Part shown: piece after piece, positions 8,931 through 17,412 of the stretch
How positions within the stretch are numbered: the first letter of the stretch is position 1
Layout of the letters: each line of letters starts with the position of its first letter
Source of the DNA: an uncultured Collinsella sp.
GTDB taxonomy: Bacteria > Actinomycetota > Coriobacteriia > Coriobacteriales > Coriobacteriaceae
Direction: 5' to 3'
Length of the DNA: 64,000 nt
Assembly (NCBI GenBank): GCA_900754525.1
Contig: CAAEDE010000029.1
Span: 1 to 64,000, forward strand
Notes under the pieces: model-generated
Seen by the model: only the letters and a program-made list of their open reading frames with translations
Told to the model about the DNA's origin: nothing
The model's database searches: none
Made by a program: the position numbers and the translations under genes

Positions 8931-9794
8931 ATGGCATTTAACGTTAACGCGCTCGGATTTGGCGACAACGTCGTCGATCGCTACGAGCATATCCACACCA
9001 TGTATCCCGGCGGCAATGCGGTGAACTTTGCCGTGTATGCCAAGAAATGCGGAGCCGCGCGCTCCGCGTATATGGGCATCTTTGGTAATGACGCTGCTGC
9101 CGAGCACGTGATTGCGAGTCTTGAGGATGAGGACGTTGAACTAGCCAAATGCAAGCAGCTCATCGGTGAGAATGGTGCTGCGCGCGTGACCGTCGTTAAC
9201 GGCGACCGTGTTTTCCTTGGCTCCAATGAGGGTGGCATCCGTGGTGATGCTCGCTATGTGCTCGATCGCTTTGACCTTGCGTACATGAAGCAGTTCGACG
9301 TAGTCCACTCGGGCAACTATTGCTTTACCGAGCGCGAACTTCCCAAGTTGAAGGCCGCGGGCATCACGGTTTCGTTTGACTTCTCGGACGATTCGACCGA
9401 CGAGTACTACGAGCAGATTGCTCCCTACGTTGACTTCGCATTCTTTAGCGCGGCAGACGCCGCGAGCGAGGATGAGATTCGCGAGCGTCTGGCATGGGTG
9501 AAGAGCCTAGGTCCGCGTTTTGTATCGGCAACGGCTGGCGCTGAGGGCTGCATTGCCTATGATGGCGATCGTTATTACCGCCAACTGGCTAAACCGGTAA
9601 CGGAAATGAAGGACACCATGGGAGCGGGTGACTCGTTCCTGACTTCGTTCTTGATGTGCTATCTCGATTCTGTCAAGCGTGGCGAGGATGGCGCCGAGGC
9701 CATCGAGCGCGCACTCGACTTTGCTGCCGGGTTTGCCTCGACCGTGTGCGGTATGGAAGGTTCTTGGGGTCACGGGGCACCAATCGTCGAATAG
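8931..9794 (+). CDS. FrlD-like PfkB-family kinase (copy 1)
   Basis: A 287-residue ribokinase-fold kinase. The early motif MYPGGNAVNFAVYAKK resembles the FrlD signature for fructoselysine binding, and MGAGDSF near residue 226 holds the catalytic Asp and anion hole. It would phosphorylate the 6-OH of the imported ketosamine and so make the substrate of the deglycase 14 bases upstream. AGAAGGGG and AAAGG precede the start. A second related kinase follows, which is unusual for an frl-type operon. Confidence 0.88.
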   Translation: MAFNVNALGFGDNVVDRYEHIHTMYPGGNAVNFAVYAKKCGAARSAYMGIFGNDAAAEHVIASLEDEDVELAKCKQLIGENGAARVTVVNGDRVFLGSNEGGIRGDARYVLDRFDLAYMKQFDVVHSGNYCFTERELPKLKAAGITVSFDFSDDSTDEYYEQIAPYVDFAFFSAADAASEDEIRERLAWVKSLGPRFVSATAGAEGCIAYDGDRYYRQLAKPVTEMKDTMGAGDSFLTSFLMCYLDSVKRGEDGAEAIERALDFAAGFASTVCGMEGSWGHGAPIVE

Positions 9795-9864
9795 CTTAAG
9801 AAAGCGTGCGGCGGTCTGGCTATGAGGCCTTGGACAGCCGATGCAAAACAATAAGCGAAACGCG

Positions 9865-9898
9865 AAAAGGGGGCTCGCCATGTGGTGGGTCCCCTTTT
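9865..9898 (+). terminator. Hairpin between the two kinase genes
   Basis: AAAAGGGG pairs with CCCCTTTT across an 18-base loop, ending in TTTTGA. It may be a partial terminator that lowers expression of the second half of the cluster. Confidence 0.5.
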
Positions 9899-9915
9899 GA
9901 ACATTGGAGAAGACC

Positions 9916-10716
9916 ATGGGTATTAAAGCGTGTGCGGCTGGTTTTTGCTGCGCGGACGTCTATCAAAACATCGGCGTGTTCTATCCGACTGGTAACGGCA
10001 TTGACTGGGGTATCCATCTTGCACGAATGGGCGTTTCGGTATCCGCCGTGTCGGTTGTCGGCAAGGACGAGTACGGAGACAAGATGAGAGAGGCGCTGGC
10101 CGCTGAGGGGCTCGATATCTCACATCTGCGGGTGGAGGATGGCGACACCTCGGTGATGCTCATGGCGTTGAAAGACGGCGTCGATCGCGTACATCTCGAG
10201 GCAATTGATGGCGTAATGGAGACATATCGACCGAATGAAGACGACCGGGCGTTTATCCTAGAACATGACATCATTCACACCGACCTGTTTGGCAATTGTT
10301 TGGACCTCCTGCCCGAATGGCATGATGCGGGCAAAACGGTGGTTATGGACTTCTCGGTGTTCAGCCAGGATCCCGAATATGCATGCGAGGCTCATTTTCC
10401 TTACGTAGACTATGCGTTCATGTCGTTTGAAGAGGACACTCCGGAGCTGCGGGACTGGGTACGCCACGTGCAGGGATTGGGACCGCGCGTTGCGGTTGCC
10501 ACACTTGGCGAGAAGGGAAGCATTGCCTATGACGGCGAGCGTTTCTATGAGTGCGGGATCGTACCGGCGGAGAAGGTCGTTAATACCGTGGGTGCCGGCG
10601 ACTCGTATATTGCCGGGTTTACCAAGGGTGTGATCGATGGCCTTGATATTCCGGCGTGTATGAAGGCGGGCGCTGAGCTGTCGTCCCGAGTGATTGGTTC
10701 GTTTGAGCCGTACTAG
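9916..10716 (+). CDS. FrlD-like PfkB-family kinase (copy 2)
   Basis: A 266-residue ribokinase-fold kinase. TGNGIDWGIHLARMG near residue 30 is the sugar-binding loop and VGAGDSYIAGF near 220 is the catalytic GAGD motif. It shares the FrlD fold with the kinase ending 121 bases upstream but differs at the sugar loop (TGNGID against GGNAVN), so the two probably act on different ketosamines or epimers. The ATG at 9916 follows GGAGAA. Its position opens the second half of the cluster, after a hairpin. Confidence 0.85.
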   Translation: MGIKACAAGFCCADVYQNIGVFYPTGNGIDWGIHLARMGVSVSAVSVVGKDEYGDKMREALAAEGLDISHLRVEDGDTSVMLMALKDGVDRVHLEAIDGVMETYRPNEDDRAFILEHDIIHTDLFGNCLDLLPEWHDAGKTVVMDFSVFSQDPEYACEAHFPYVDYAFMSFEEDTPELRDWVRHVQGLGPRVAVATLGEKGSIAYDGERFYECGIVPAEKVVNTVGAGDSYIAGFTKGVIDGLDIPACMKAGAELSSRVIGSFEPY

Positions 10717-10743
10717 GGTCAAATGCCTGGAAAGGAGTATGAA

Positions 10744-11604
10744 ATGGTTATCGACATGTTGGTCCATCCTATGCTCTACGGCGAGATCTGTGCGCCGGGT
10801 GATGAGCCTGATGGATTCGGTTTTTGGTCACGAGAATTTGGTATGGGGCATATGGGCCCCATGGATTGGGAAGAGCTTCAAGTCGAGATGGACGTCTGCG
10901 ATGTGCAGAAGAGCGTGCTCATGCCACTCGATGTAACCACGGCATGCGGAGGACACTTTGGCACCAATGACCAGATTGCCATGCTGGTTGCCGCGCATCC
11001 CGATCGTCTGTGGGGATTTGCGAGCGTAGACCCGCAGGTGAGCGGTGCCGCAGACGAATTGGAGCGCGCCTTTACCGAGTTGGGGGCAAAGGGGCTTTGC
11101 CTGCATCCTGCAAAGCAGGGTTTTGCCCCCGATAATGCTGTGGCCGAGCCGCTTTACGAGCTGTGCGAGCGTTATAACAAGCCGGTGGTTTTCCATGCCG
11201 GTATGTCTTGGGAGCCTGGCGCAGAGCTCTCGCGCAGTAACCCGCTTGCATTTGAGCACACAATCGCAACGCATCCAAATGTGCGCTTTAGTTTGACCCA
11301 CTTTGGCTGGCCCTGGGTGCGCGAGACCGTGGCGATGCTGCTCAAGTATCCCAACTGCTACACGGACACCTCTATCACTTACATCGATTCGCCCGAGGAG
11401 ATGATGCAGCGTCTTTTCACGGTCGATATGGGGCCGCTGTGGTATGAGCGCGCGCTTTCGCACCAAGTGATGTTCGCCAGCAATACGCCGCGCTTCCGTG
11501 CATTCAAACTCAAGCGGGCGCTCGATACCGTGCCCATGCGCGATGATGCGCGAGAAAGGCTCTACGGGGGTAATGCCCTGCGTTTTCTTGAAGGGGATGA
11601 GTGA
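10744..11604 (+). CDS. Amidohydrolase-related (TIM-barrel) protein
   Basis: A 286-residue member of the amidohydrolase-2 family, which includes decarboxylases and lactonases. Visible landmarks are FHAGMSW, SLTHFGWPW and MFASNTPRF, the usual barrel-strand motifs of this family. The first strand reads IDMLVHP where most relatives have DxHxH, so one histidine ligand is replaced by leucine. The start follows AAAGGAG. Its stop overlaps the upstream GTG of the next gene, indicating co-translation. The reaction in this pathway cannot be deduced. Confidence 0.78.
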   Translation: MVIDMLVHPMLYGEICAPGDEPDGFGFWSREFGMGHMGPMDWEELQVEMDVCDVQKSVLMPLDVTTACGGHFGTNDQIAMLVAAHPDRLWGFASVDPQVSGAADELERAFTELGAKGLCLHPAKQGFAPDNAVAEPLYELCERYNKPVVFHAGMSWEPGAELSRSNPLAFEHTIATHPNVRFSLTHFGWPWVRETVAMLLKYPNCYTDTSITYIDSPEEMMQRLFTVDMGPLWYERALSHQVMFASNTPRFRAFKLKRALDTVPMRDDARERLYGGNALRFLEGDE

Positions 11605-11606
11605 AC

Positions 11607-12035
11607 ATGGTGACGCTCGAGACATTGAGCTATCTATCGACTGCTCCGGACCAGTTCATCGATATTACCGAGGACGTGCACGCCGCCATCGAACACAGCT
11701 CGGTGACCAATGGCTTGGCAGCGATTATTTTGTCGCATACGACCTGTGGAATCGTGGTAAACGAGGGACTGCCCTGCGTGGAGACGGATCTTATGGAAAC
11801 GCTCGATCGCATCGCCCCACTCGATGCCCCCTACGCGCATGCACACTTCCTGCCGAGCTATGGAGCCACCGGCAACAACTCCTGTGGGCATATCAAGAGC
11901 ATGATTTGTGGAAACAGCTGCTTCTTTCCCGTCCAAGATGGCCACATCGTGTGCGGAAGTGCCCAGAACATCTATCTTGCGGAGTTTGACGGTCCGCAGA
12001 AGCGAAAAGTGTACGTCGAGGTGCTGGGGGAGTAA
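11607..12035 (+). CDS. YjbQ family (UPF0047) protein
   Basis: A 142-residue small beta-rich protein. LSHTTCGIVVNEG, the SYGATGNNSCGHIKSMICG stretch and GQ-like SAQNIYLAEFDGP correspond to the conserved core of YjbQ/UPF0047, described as secondary thiamine-phosphate synthase in suppressor work. The metal-site HxxxxI region (GHIKSM) is present. The ATG at 11607 has AAGGGG ten bases upstream; GTG at 11601 is possible. Location inside a sugar-amine catabolic operon suggests a phosphate-ester or phosphonate-like reaction in the pathway rather than vitamin synthesis. That is inference. Confidence 0.82.
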   Translation: MVTLETLSYLSTAPDQFIDITEDVHAAIEHSSVTNGLAAIILSHTTCGIVVNEGLPCVETDLMETLDRIAPLDAPYAHAHFLPSYGATGNNSCGHIKSMICGNSCFFPVQDGHIVCGSAQNIYLAEFDGPQKRKVYVEVLGE

Positions 12036-12068
12036 CGTCCCTGCGATAACCCTATGAAGGAGCACGTT

Positions 12069-12878
12069 ATGTCGTTTCTAACCTCGATGTTCAAGACCGA
12101 AAAGCCGGTTATCGGAATGCTGCACCTGCGTCCTCTGCCGGGCGATCCACTGTATTATCCGGGCGGAAGCGTGTCGCAGGTCGTGGAAGCCGCCAAGCGT
12201 GATCTCGAGGCGTTGCAGCAGGGCGGTGTCGATGGCATTTTGATTACCAATGAGCTCTCGATGCCCTATGAGCAGCATGTTTCTCCTTCAACCCTTGCAT
12301 CGATGGGCTATGTAATCGGGGCTCTATCCCATGATCTGTCGACTCCTTGGGGAGCTGAGGCTATTTACGATGGTGATGCCACAATCGAGCTGTGCGCTGC
12401 CGTCGACGCGCAGTTCACGCGCTGCAATTTTTGCGGTGCCTGGGCCGGTGATCTCGGGCTGATTAACCGAGATTTCGCTCACACCATGCGTCGCAAGGCG
12501 GCGCTGCGCCTGGACGACCTCAAACTTTTTCACTTCATCACGAGCGAGGGGGAGGTTTATCTCAACGACCGCAAGACTGCGGACATTGCCGATTCACTTC
12601 TCTTTAATTGCCTACCGGATGCGATGGTCATCGGCGGCTCGGCTGCCGGTCGTGGCGCTTCGGGCGAGCTTGCCGATGAGGTTCGCGAGCGTGTTGGCCA
12701 AGTACCTGTGGTATGTGGCACCGGTTGTCGCGATAATACCGTGGCTGACGTATTTGCTCACTACGATGGCGCGTTTGTCGGCACGTGCTTAAAGCGCGAC
12801 GGAAAGCTGGATGCCCCGGTTGATGTTGAGCGGGTAGTTCGTTTTATGGCTGCCGCTCGTACGGCGCGAGGGGAGTAG
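12069..12878 (+). CDS. BtpA/SgcQ family protein
   Basis: A 269-residue predicted TIM-barrel protein. PVIGMLHLRPLPGDP at the N terminus and the later VIGGSAAGRG and FVGTCLKRDGK segments mark the BtpA/SgcQ family, named for a photosystem I biogenesis factor and for SgcQ in an E. coli sugar cluster. The C-terminal stretch resembles a phosphate-binding site, so a sugar-phosphate aldolase or isomerase role is plausible. The ATG follows AAGGAG. It lies six bases before the FGGY kinase gene, so the two are almost certainly co-translated. Confidence 0.85.
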   Translation: MSFLTSMFKTEKPVIGMLHLRPLPGDPLYYPGGSVSQVVEAAKRDLEALQQGGVDGILITNELSMPYEQHVSPSTLASMGYVIGALSHDLSTPWGAEAIYDGDATIELCAAVDAQFTRCNFCGAWAGDLGLINRDFAHTMRRKAALRLDDLKLFHFITSEGEVYLNDRKTADIADSLLFNCLPDAMVIGGSAAGRGASGELADEVRERVGQVPVVCGTGCRDNTVADVFAHYDGAFVGTCLKRDGKLDAPVDVERVVRFMAAARTARGE

Positions 12879-12884
12879 GCACCT

Positions 12885-14402
12885 ATGGCGTTCTATCTGG
12901 GTATTGATATTGGGACAAGCGCCTCTAAAGGCGTCTTAATCGATGATCGATGCAACATCGTTTGCCAAGCCTCTTGTGGACACGAGACGGACAACCCGTG
13001 TGATGGATGGTACCAGCATGATGCGGAGGCAGTTTGGTGGGGCGATTTTTGCCGCTTGTCGCGCGAGCTGGTGGTGCGATCGGGGGTTAACGCGGCGCAG
13101 ATCGGATGCGTGGGCCTTTCCGCATTGGGTTGCGACTGCGTGCCGGTCGATACCGAGTGCAACGCGCTGGCGCCCGCGATTTTGTATGGAGTCGATGCAC
13201 GTTCGAAGCCGCAGATTGACGAGCTTCTTTCCGAATATGGGTCAGACCGTGCACGCGAGCTTTTCGGGCACGATCCCTGTTCGTCAGATATTGCTCCCAA
13301 GATCTTGTGGTTTAAGGAGAATATGCCCGAGGTGCACGAACGTGCCGCGAAGTTCCTGACGGCGTCATCGTTTCTGTGCGCGAAGTTGACGGGGCGTTTT
13401 ACGGTGGACCGTTATTTGGCGGAGGATTTTCTTCCCCTATACGACCGCTACACCTGGAAGGTTGATGCTCGGGAATGTGCTCGTTTCTGCCGGCCTGACC
13501 AGATGGCGGAGGTAATGTCGGCTACTGATATTGCCGGGGTGATTACGCAGCGTGCGGCAGAGGCGACGGGGCTCGCGGCAGGGACACCTGTCTTAGTGGG
13601 AACGGGCGACTCTGGTGCCGAGGCCATTTCGACGGGTGTATTCCGTCCTGGCGATATGATGGTTCAGTTGGGGAGTACGGCGTATTTCATCTACCTAGCT
13701 GATCATATGATCGATGATGCCCGCCTGTGGCCAGGGACGTTTATCATTCCCGGAACTTACGGGATCTGCGCGGGGACCAATACGGCGGGTGCGCTCACAT
13801 CGTGGCTGCGCCAAGAGCTGTATCGTGATGCCGTGGAGGCCGAGGACCACGGTGGCCCCGATGCATATTCGGTTATGGCGCATGATGCCGCCGACGTGGC
13901 GCCGGGTGCCGATGGGCTCCTGTGTCTGCCGTACTTTGCGGGGGAGCGTACTCCGCTCAATGATCCCGCGGCGCGTGGCGTCTTCTTTGGCCTGACCGGA
14001 AGGCATACGCGAGCCCATATGGTTCGCGCCGCCTTGGAAGGCGTCGCGTATACTGTTGCATCCCATGTCGACATTATCGAGCGAGAGCATGGTCTGCCAA
14101 TTGGGCGCATTATGCTTGTCGGAGGTGGAACCAAGAATCCAGTTTGGATGCAAGCTATCGCCGACGTATGCGGGCGCGAGGTCTCGGTTGCCAAGGTTAC
14201 GGTGGGCGCATGCTTCGGTGATGCCATCATGGCAGCTCTCGCAGGCGGCGCCTATGCATCATGGGATGAACTTGCCCGAGTCCTTGGCGTTGCGCAAACA
14301 ATCGAGCCCGATATGGCTGCCCACGAGTTATATGCGTCGCGCCGTCATATCTTTGACGAATTGTATGCACGCAACCGTGATCTCATGCACGAATTGATGT
14401 AA
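12885..14402 (+). CDS. FGGY-family carbohydrate kinase
   Basis: A 505-residue two-domain kinase of the xylulokinase/gluconokinase type. GIDIGTSASKGVL at the N terminus is the phosphate-1 motif, GDSGAEAISTGVF near residue 245 the hinge motif, and MLVGGGTKNPVWMQ near 408 the adenosine motif. Full length for the family. It is the last gene of the cluster and is followed by a terminator. A third sugar kinase in one operon suggests that a free sugar or polyol is released and rephosphorylated late in the pathway. Substrate unknown. Confidence 0.85.
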   Translation: MAFYLGIDIGTSASKGVLIDDRCNIVCQASCGHETDNPCDGWYQHDAEAVWWGDFCRLSRELVVRSGVNAAQIGCVGLSALGCDCVPVDTECNALAPAILYGVDARSKPQIDELLSEYGSDRARELFGHDPCSSDIAPKILWFKENMPEVHERAAKFLTASSFLCAKLTGRFTVDRYLAEDFLPLYDRYTWKVDARECARFCRPDQMAEVMSATDIAGVITQRAAEATGLAAGTPVLVGTGDSGAEAISTGVFRPGDMMVQLGSTAYFIYLADHMIDDARLWPGTFIIPGTYGICAGTNTAGALTSWLRQELYRDAVEAEDHGGPDAYSVMAHDAADVAPGADGLLCLPYFAGERTPLNDPAARGVFFGLTGRHTRAHMVRAALEGVAYTVASHVDIIEREHGLPIGRIMLVGGGTKNPVWMQAIADVCGREVSVAKVTVGACFGDAIMAALAGGAYASWDELARVLGVAQTIEPDMAAHELYASRRHIFDELYARNRDLMHELM

Positions 14403-14424
14403 TGCTTCCGAATTGTACTGCCTT

Positions 14425-14470
14425 CCAATAGGGGCTGCGTTGTGCGATTCGCATGCCCCTTGGCATTTTT
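14425..14470 (+). terminator. Terminator of the Amadori-type cluster
   Basis: AGGGGC and GCCCCT arms lie within a longer CCAA/TTGG-closed hairpin followed by CATTTTT. It separates the cluster from the convergent tatD gene. Confidence 0.65.
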
Positions 14471-14481
14471 GCACACAGGGG

Positions 14482-15264
14482 TTAGCGAAGGTCAAAAACA
14501 GAGCGCGCATCTGCTAAAACTGCCGACTCAATGTGCTGTACATCGCAGTTTTTGAGCGTGGCGATGCGTTCTAAGGTCCTTGTGAGCGATCTGATGAGCG
14601 ACTGCGCGCTTGTTTCTGTGTTTGACTCGGCTGGTGCATCGGTCTCGAGCAGTAAACGATCGAGTGGAATCTGTCGTGCGTATTCGCGACCGCGCTTGGT
14701 CGCGAGCATGCGTTCGTTGACGGAAAAAAAGCAGCCCGCATTACGCGCGCGGACGAGCTCGTCCGAGGTGCCGCTAAACCAGTGGAAGATGATGGCGGGG
14801 GAGTCGGGGTTTGGGATGAGTAGTCCATGCGATTCGAGGACGTCCAGTACGGCTCCTGCTGAACGAACGGCGTGAATTGATATCACGCGCCCGGTAAGAG
14901 GATGCTGCACGAGTGTATCGCAGAGCCGGTCAAATGCCTGTATTTGCAGCGGCTCACTTCCGGCAAAACGAGCGGAAAAGTCGAGCCCGACCTCGCCAAC
15001 AAAACGCTCTTGCGCGGCAATTTGGCAGAGTAGGTCAATTTCTGCGTTGCCGCATCGCTCGTCGGCGAGCCACCAGGGATGGAGGCCGATGCCCTTGATG
15101 ACGGTAGGAGGGCGACGGGTTCGCCCATGTACGCTAGCGAAGTCGCGTGGATCGACGCCACAATCAAATAGACCCAAGCCCAGCGCCGTTGCCTCATCGG
15201 CAACGGCGTCCGGGTGAGCCATTAAATCAAGATGGCAGTGTGCATCAAATAACCGGGGCTCCAT
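14482..15264 (-). CDS. TatD family metal-dependent hydrolase
   Basis: A 260-residue TatD-type DNase/hydrolase. FDAHCHLD at residues 6-13 gives the first two metal ligands, GEVGLDF near 91 the bridging Glu, SIHAVR near 128 and FHWFSG further histidines, and LLLETDAP near 205 the last Asp. Members act as 3'-5' exonucleases or D-aminoacyl-tRNA deacylases. It lies 14 bases downstream of the tcdA gene on the same strand and is probably co-transcribed with it. Confidence 0.88.
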   Translation of the reverse strand: MEPRLFDAHCHLDLMAHPDAVADEATALGLGLFDCGVDPRDFASVHGRTRRPPTVIKGIGLHPWWLADERCGNAEIDLLCQIAAQERFVGEVGLDFSARFAGSEPLQIQAFDRLCDTLVQHPLTGRVISIHAVRSAGAVLDVLESHGLLIPNPDSPAIIFHWFSGTSDELVRARNAGCFFSVNERMLATKRGREYARQIPLDRLLLETDAPAESNTETSAQSLIRSLTRTLERIATLKNCDVQHIESAVLADARSVFDLR

Positions 15265-15278
15265 CTCGGCGCTCTCCG

Positions 15279-16079
15279 CTAGTCTAGGCGCTGGCCATCG
15301 GCGCGCACGCGCTCGGTGCCGCGGCCACTGATCTGGCGGATAACCTCGCCGGCGATCATCTGACCCATGATGGGCGGCATAAAACTGGCGGTTCCGAGCT
15401 CGGTGCGCTCGTGGATGTTGGAAGGGTCGCGGGGCTGTGTCTTAACCGATTCCTCGCAGCTAAACAGTACGTGTAGGCTCTTGATTCCGCGCTTCTTGCA
15501 TTCTTTGCGCATAATGCGGCTCATGGGGTCACGTACCGTATCGAAGATGTCGGCAAAGCGGAGGCACTCGGGATGGAGCTTGTTGGCCCCGCCCATGGAG
15601 CTAACCAAACGAATGTCGTGGTCCTGAGCATATTTGGCAATGGTGAGTTTGGCCGAGATGGTGTCAATGGCGTCGACGACGTAGTCGATCTTGCCCTCCG
15701 TCTGCTCCAAAACGCTCGCGAAGAAATCATCGATGTTGTCGCTCAGCAGGTATTCGGTGCGTTTGATGACGGTAGCGGTAGGGTTGATGTCGTGAATCAT
15801 AGCCTCCATGACGTCGACTTTGCGCTTTCCGATGGTGCTGTGAAAGGCGATGGCCTGACGGTTGATATTGCTGGGCGCGATGACGTCCTTATCCAGAATG
15901 ACGAAATGTCCGATGCCGCCGCGGGCGAGTGCCTCGCAGCAATTGGAGCCCACACCTCCGCAGCCGAGCACCAGCACCGTGGCACCGGCGAGCTTATCGA
16001 GTGCCTCGCGGCCCATGATGATTTCGAGCTTGGTGTCGCGTGTCTCGACGAGAGCGGTAGCGGTTTCGGTCATAGACAT
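15279..16079 (-). CDS. tcdA: tRNA threonylcarbamoyladenosine dehydratase (TcdA/CsdL-like)
   Basis: A 266-residue E1-like enzyme that cyclises t6A37 to ct6A37 in ATP-dependent fashion. The Rossmann loop VLVLGCGGVGSN is at about 35-46, followed by the adenylate-binding DKDVIAPSNINRQ and DAIDTISAK motifs and the C-terminal TASFMPPIMGQMIAGEVI helix. These match TcdA better than the ThiF/MoeB sulfur-transfer enzymes, which carry extra zinc cysteines. It starts 173 bases from the divergent sdpR gene. Confidence 0.85.
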   Translation of the reverse strand: MSMTETATALVETRDTKLEIIMGREALDKLAGATVLVLGCGGVGSNCCEALARGGIGHFVILDKDVIAPSNINRQAIAFHSTIGKRKVDVMEAMIHDINPTATVIKRTEYLLSDNIDDFFASVLEQTEGKIDYVVDAIDTISAKLTIAKYAQDHDIRLVSSMGGANKLHPECLRFADIFDTVRDPMSRIMRKECKKRGIKSLHVLFSCEESVKTQPRDPSNIHERTELGTASFMPPIMGQMIAGEVIRQISGRGTERVRADGQRLD

Positions 16080-16188
16080 CCTCCGATGGGGAAGCGAATC
16101 GTGTTTTAGCTATCGCCATTATAGGTAATCGCCCACAGGTTGCGATGGCGTTTGGTTTGATGTGGTTTGAGGCATTGCGATTAGATAG

Positions 16189-16218
16189 TTAGACAAACAT
16201 CTAAATATCGAGTATAGT
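16189..16218 (+). promoter_or_regulatory. sdpR promoter with overlapping operator
   Basis: TTAGAC (16189) and TATAGT (16213) are spaced by 18 bases. The perfect dyad TTAGA-CAAACA-TCTAA at 16189-16204 overlaps the -35 element, as expected for autorepression by an ArsR-family protein. Confidence 0.6.
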
Positions 16219-16252
16219 GTGCGCGTCGAGCGAAATACTGAGAGGAGGTCCT

Positions 16253-16531
16253 ATGCCGGGAGAGGGTTTTAAAGCGCTGGCCGATCCTACGCGGCGGCGC
16301 ATTTTGGAACTGCTGCGCGAGGGCAATTGTACGGCCGGGGAGCTTGCCGAGCATTTTGACATCAGCAAGCCATCATTGAGCCATCACTTGGCGACGCTCA
16401 AAAACGCCGGATTGGTGACCGACGAACGTCATGGCCAAAACATCGTATACAGCTTAAACACCACCGTCATGCAGGATTTAATTGGCTGGTTTATGGGCTT
16501 TACAAACACTGAAGGTGATAAGAATGAATAA
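16253..16531 (+). CDS. sdpR: SdpR-like ArsR family repressor
   Basis: A 92-residue winged-helix repressor. FKALADPTRRRILELL opens the fold, and ISKPSLSHHLATLKNAGLV is the recognition helix and following strand. In Bacillus, SdpR is held at the membrane by SdpI when the killing peptide SdpC is present. No sdpC-like gene is adjacent here. AGGAGG precedes the start, and the stop overlaps the sdpI start by 8 bases, so the pair is translationally coupled. Confidence 0.88.
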   Translation: MPGEGFKALADPTRRRILELLREGNCTAGELAEHFDISKPSLSHHLATLKNAGLVTDERHGQNIVYSLNTTVMQDLIGWFMGFTNTEGDKNE

Positions 16532-17228
16532 CGAAAACAAGGGCATTCACCCCACGGGGGTATCGTCGCGCGTGTGGATTGCGCTGGTCGCTCTGTGCGT
16601 CGCCAATGTCGTAGCGCACCTCATGGTGATGCCGAGCTTGCCTACGCAGATTCCCACGCACTGGGGCGCGAACGGCGCCGTCGACGGTTGGGGTCCTAGC
16701 TGGATGGCCTCCGCGCTCGGCGTGCTGCCTCTGGCGCTTCTCGCAATGTTCTGCATGGTGCCGCGCATCGACCCCAAAGGTGAGGCATATCGAACCTCGG
16801 GCAAGTTCTACCAGGGCTTCGTAATCGCCTTCACCTTGTTCATGTGCGCCATAAGCTGGCTGGGAGAGCTTACGGTCTGGGGCGTGGTGCCGGCGGTCGG
16901 TTCGGTTAACGTGCTGATTTCCGGTGTTGTCGGTTTGCTGTTCATCGGCGTAGGCAACTACTTGCCGCGTGTGAAGCAGAACTATACGCTCGGTATCAAG
17001 ACACCCTGGGCGCTTGCCGATCCCGAGAACTGGCGCCGTACGCAGCGTTTTGGCGGCGCCTGCTTTATGGTGCTGGGTATTGGCCTGATTGTGATGGGCG
17101 TGGCAGGCAGCGTGCTTTCGAGTGAAGTCGTCGCCGCGGTGATTGCGGCTCTGGCGTTTGGTTCGGTTGGAGCCGTCTACGTCTACTCGTATCTGTTGTG
17201 GCGCAAATCGCAGCGAGCCGCTCGTTAA
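16524..17228 (+). CDS. sdpI: SdpI family membrane protein
   Basis: A 234-residue protein with about six membrane segments. An N-terminal DUF1648-like unit (MPSLPTQIPTHWGANGAVDGW) is followed by the SdpI core (NYLPRVKQNYTLGIKTPWAL and DPENWRRTQRFGG). In Bacillus, SdpI gives immunity to a cannibalism toxin and signals to SdpR. The gene overlaps sdpR, matching the known immunity-regulator unit. Here it may sense envelope-damaging peptides from competitors. Confidence 0.87.
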   Translation: MNNENKGIHPTGVSSRVWIALVALCVANVVAHLMVMPSLPTQIPTHWGANGAVDGWGPSWMASALGVLPLALLAMFCMVPRIDPKGEAYRTSGKFYQGFVIAFTLFMCAISWLGELTVWGVVPAVGSVNVLISGVVGLLFIGVGNYLPRVKQNYTLGIKTPWALADPENWRRTQRFGGACFMVLGIGLIVMGVAGSVLSSEVVAAVIAALAFGSVGAVYVYSYLLWRKSQRAAR

Positions 17229-17293
17229 GGTTGCGGAAAACTAGCGTACGCAGTTCATAGTATGTTCCGGGGGACTTTTCCCAGGTAGTATTA

Positions 17294-17322
17294 GGGGGTG
17301 TGGGCAACCATGCCCCTTTTTC
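17294..17322 (+). terminator. Terminator after sdpI
   Basis: A nine-pair stem (GGGG-TGTGG with CCATG-CCCC) with a GCAA-type loop is followed by TTTTTC. A second small dyad, TTTCG/CGAAA, lies at about 17345-17367, before ettA. Confidence 0.75.
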
Positions 17323-17412
17323 GTTACGTTTCAGAGCTGGTTTTTTCATTTCGTTTCCACTAAAGCGAAACAAGAATAGGGAAACAACAGGTAGAAAGGA
17401 TAAAACAGACAA

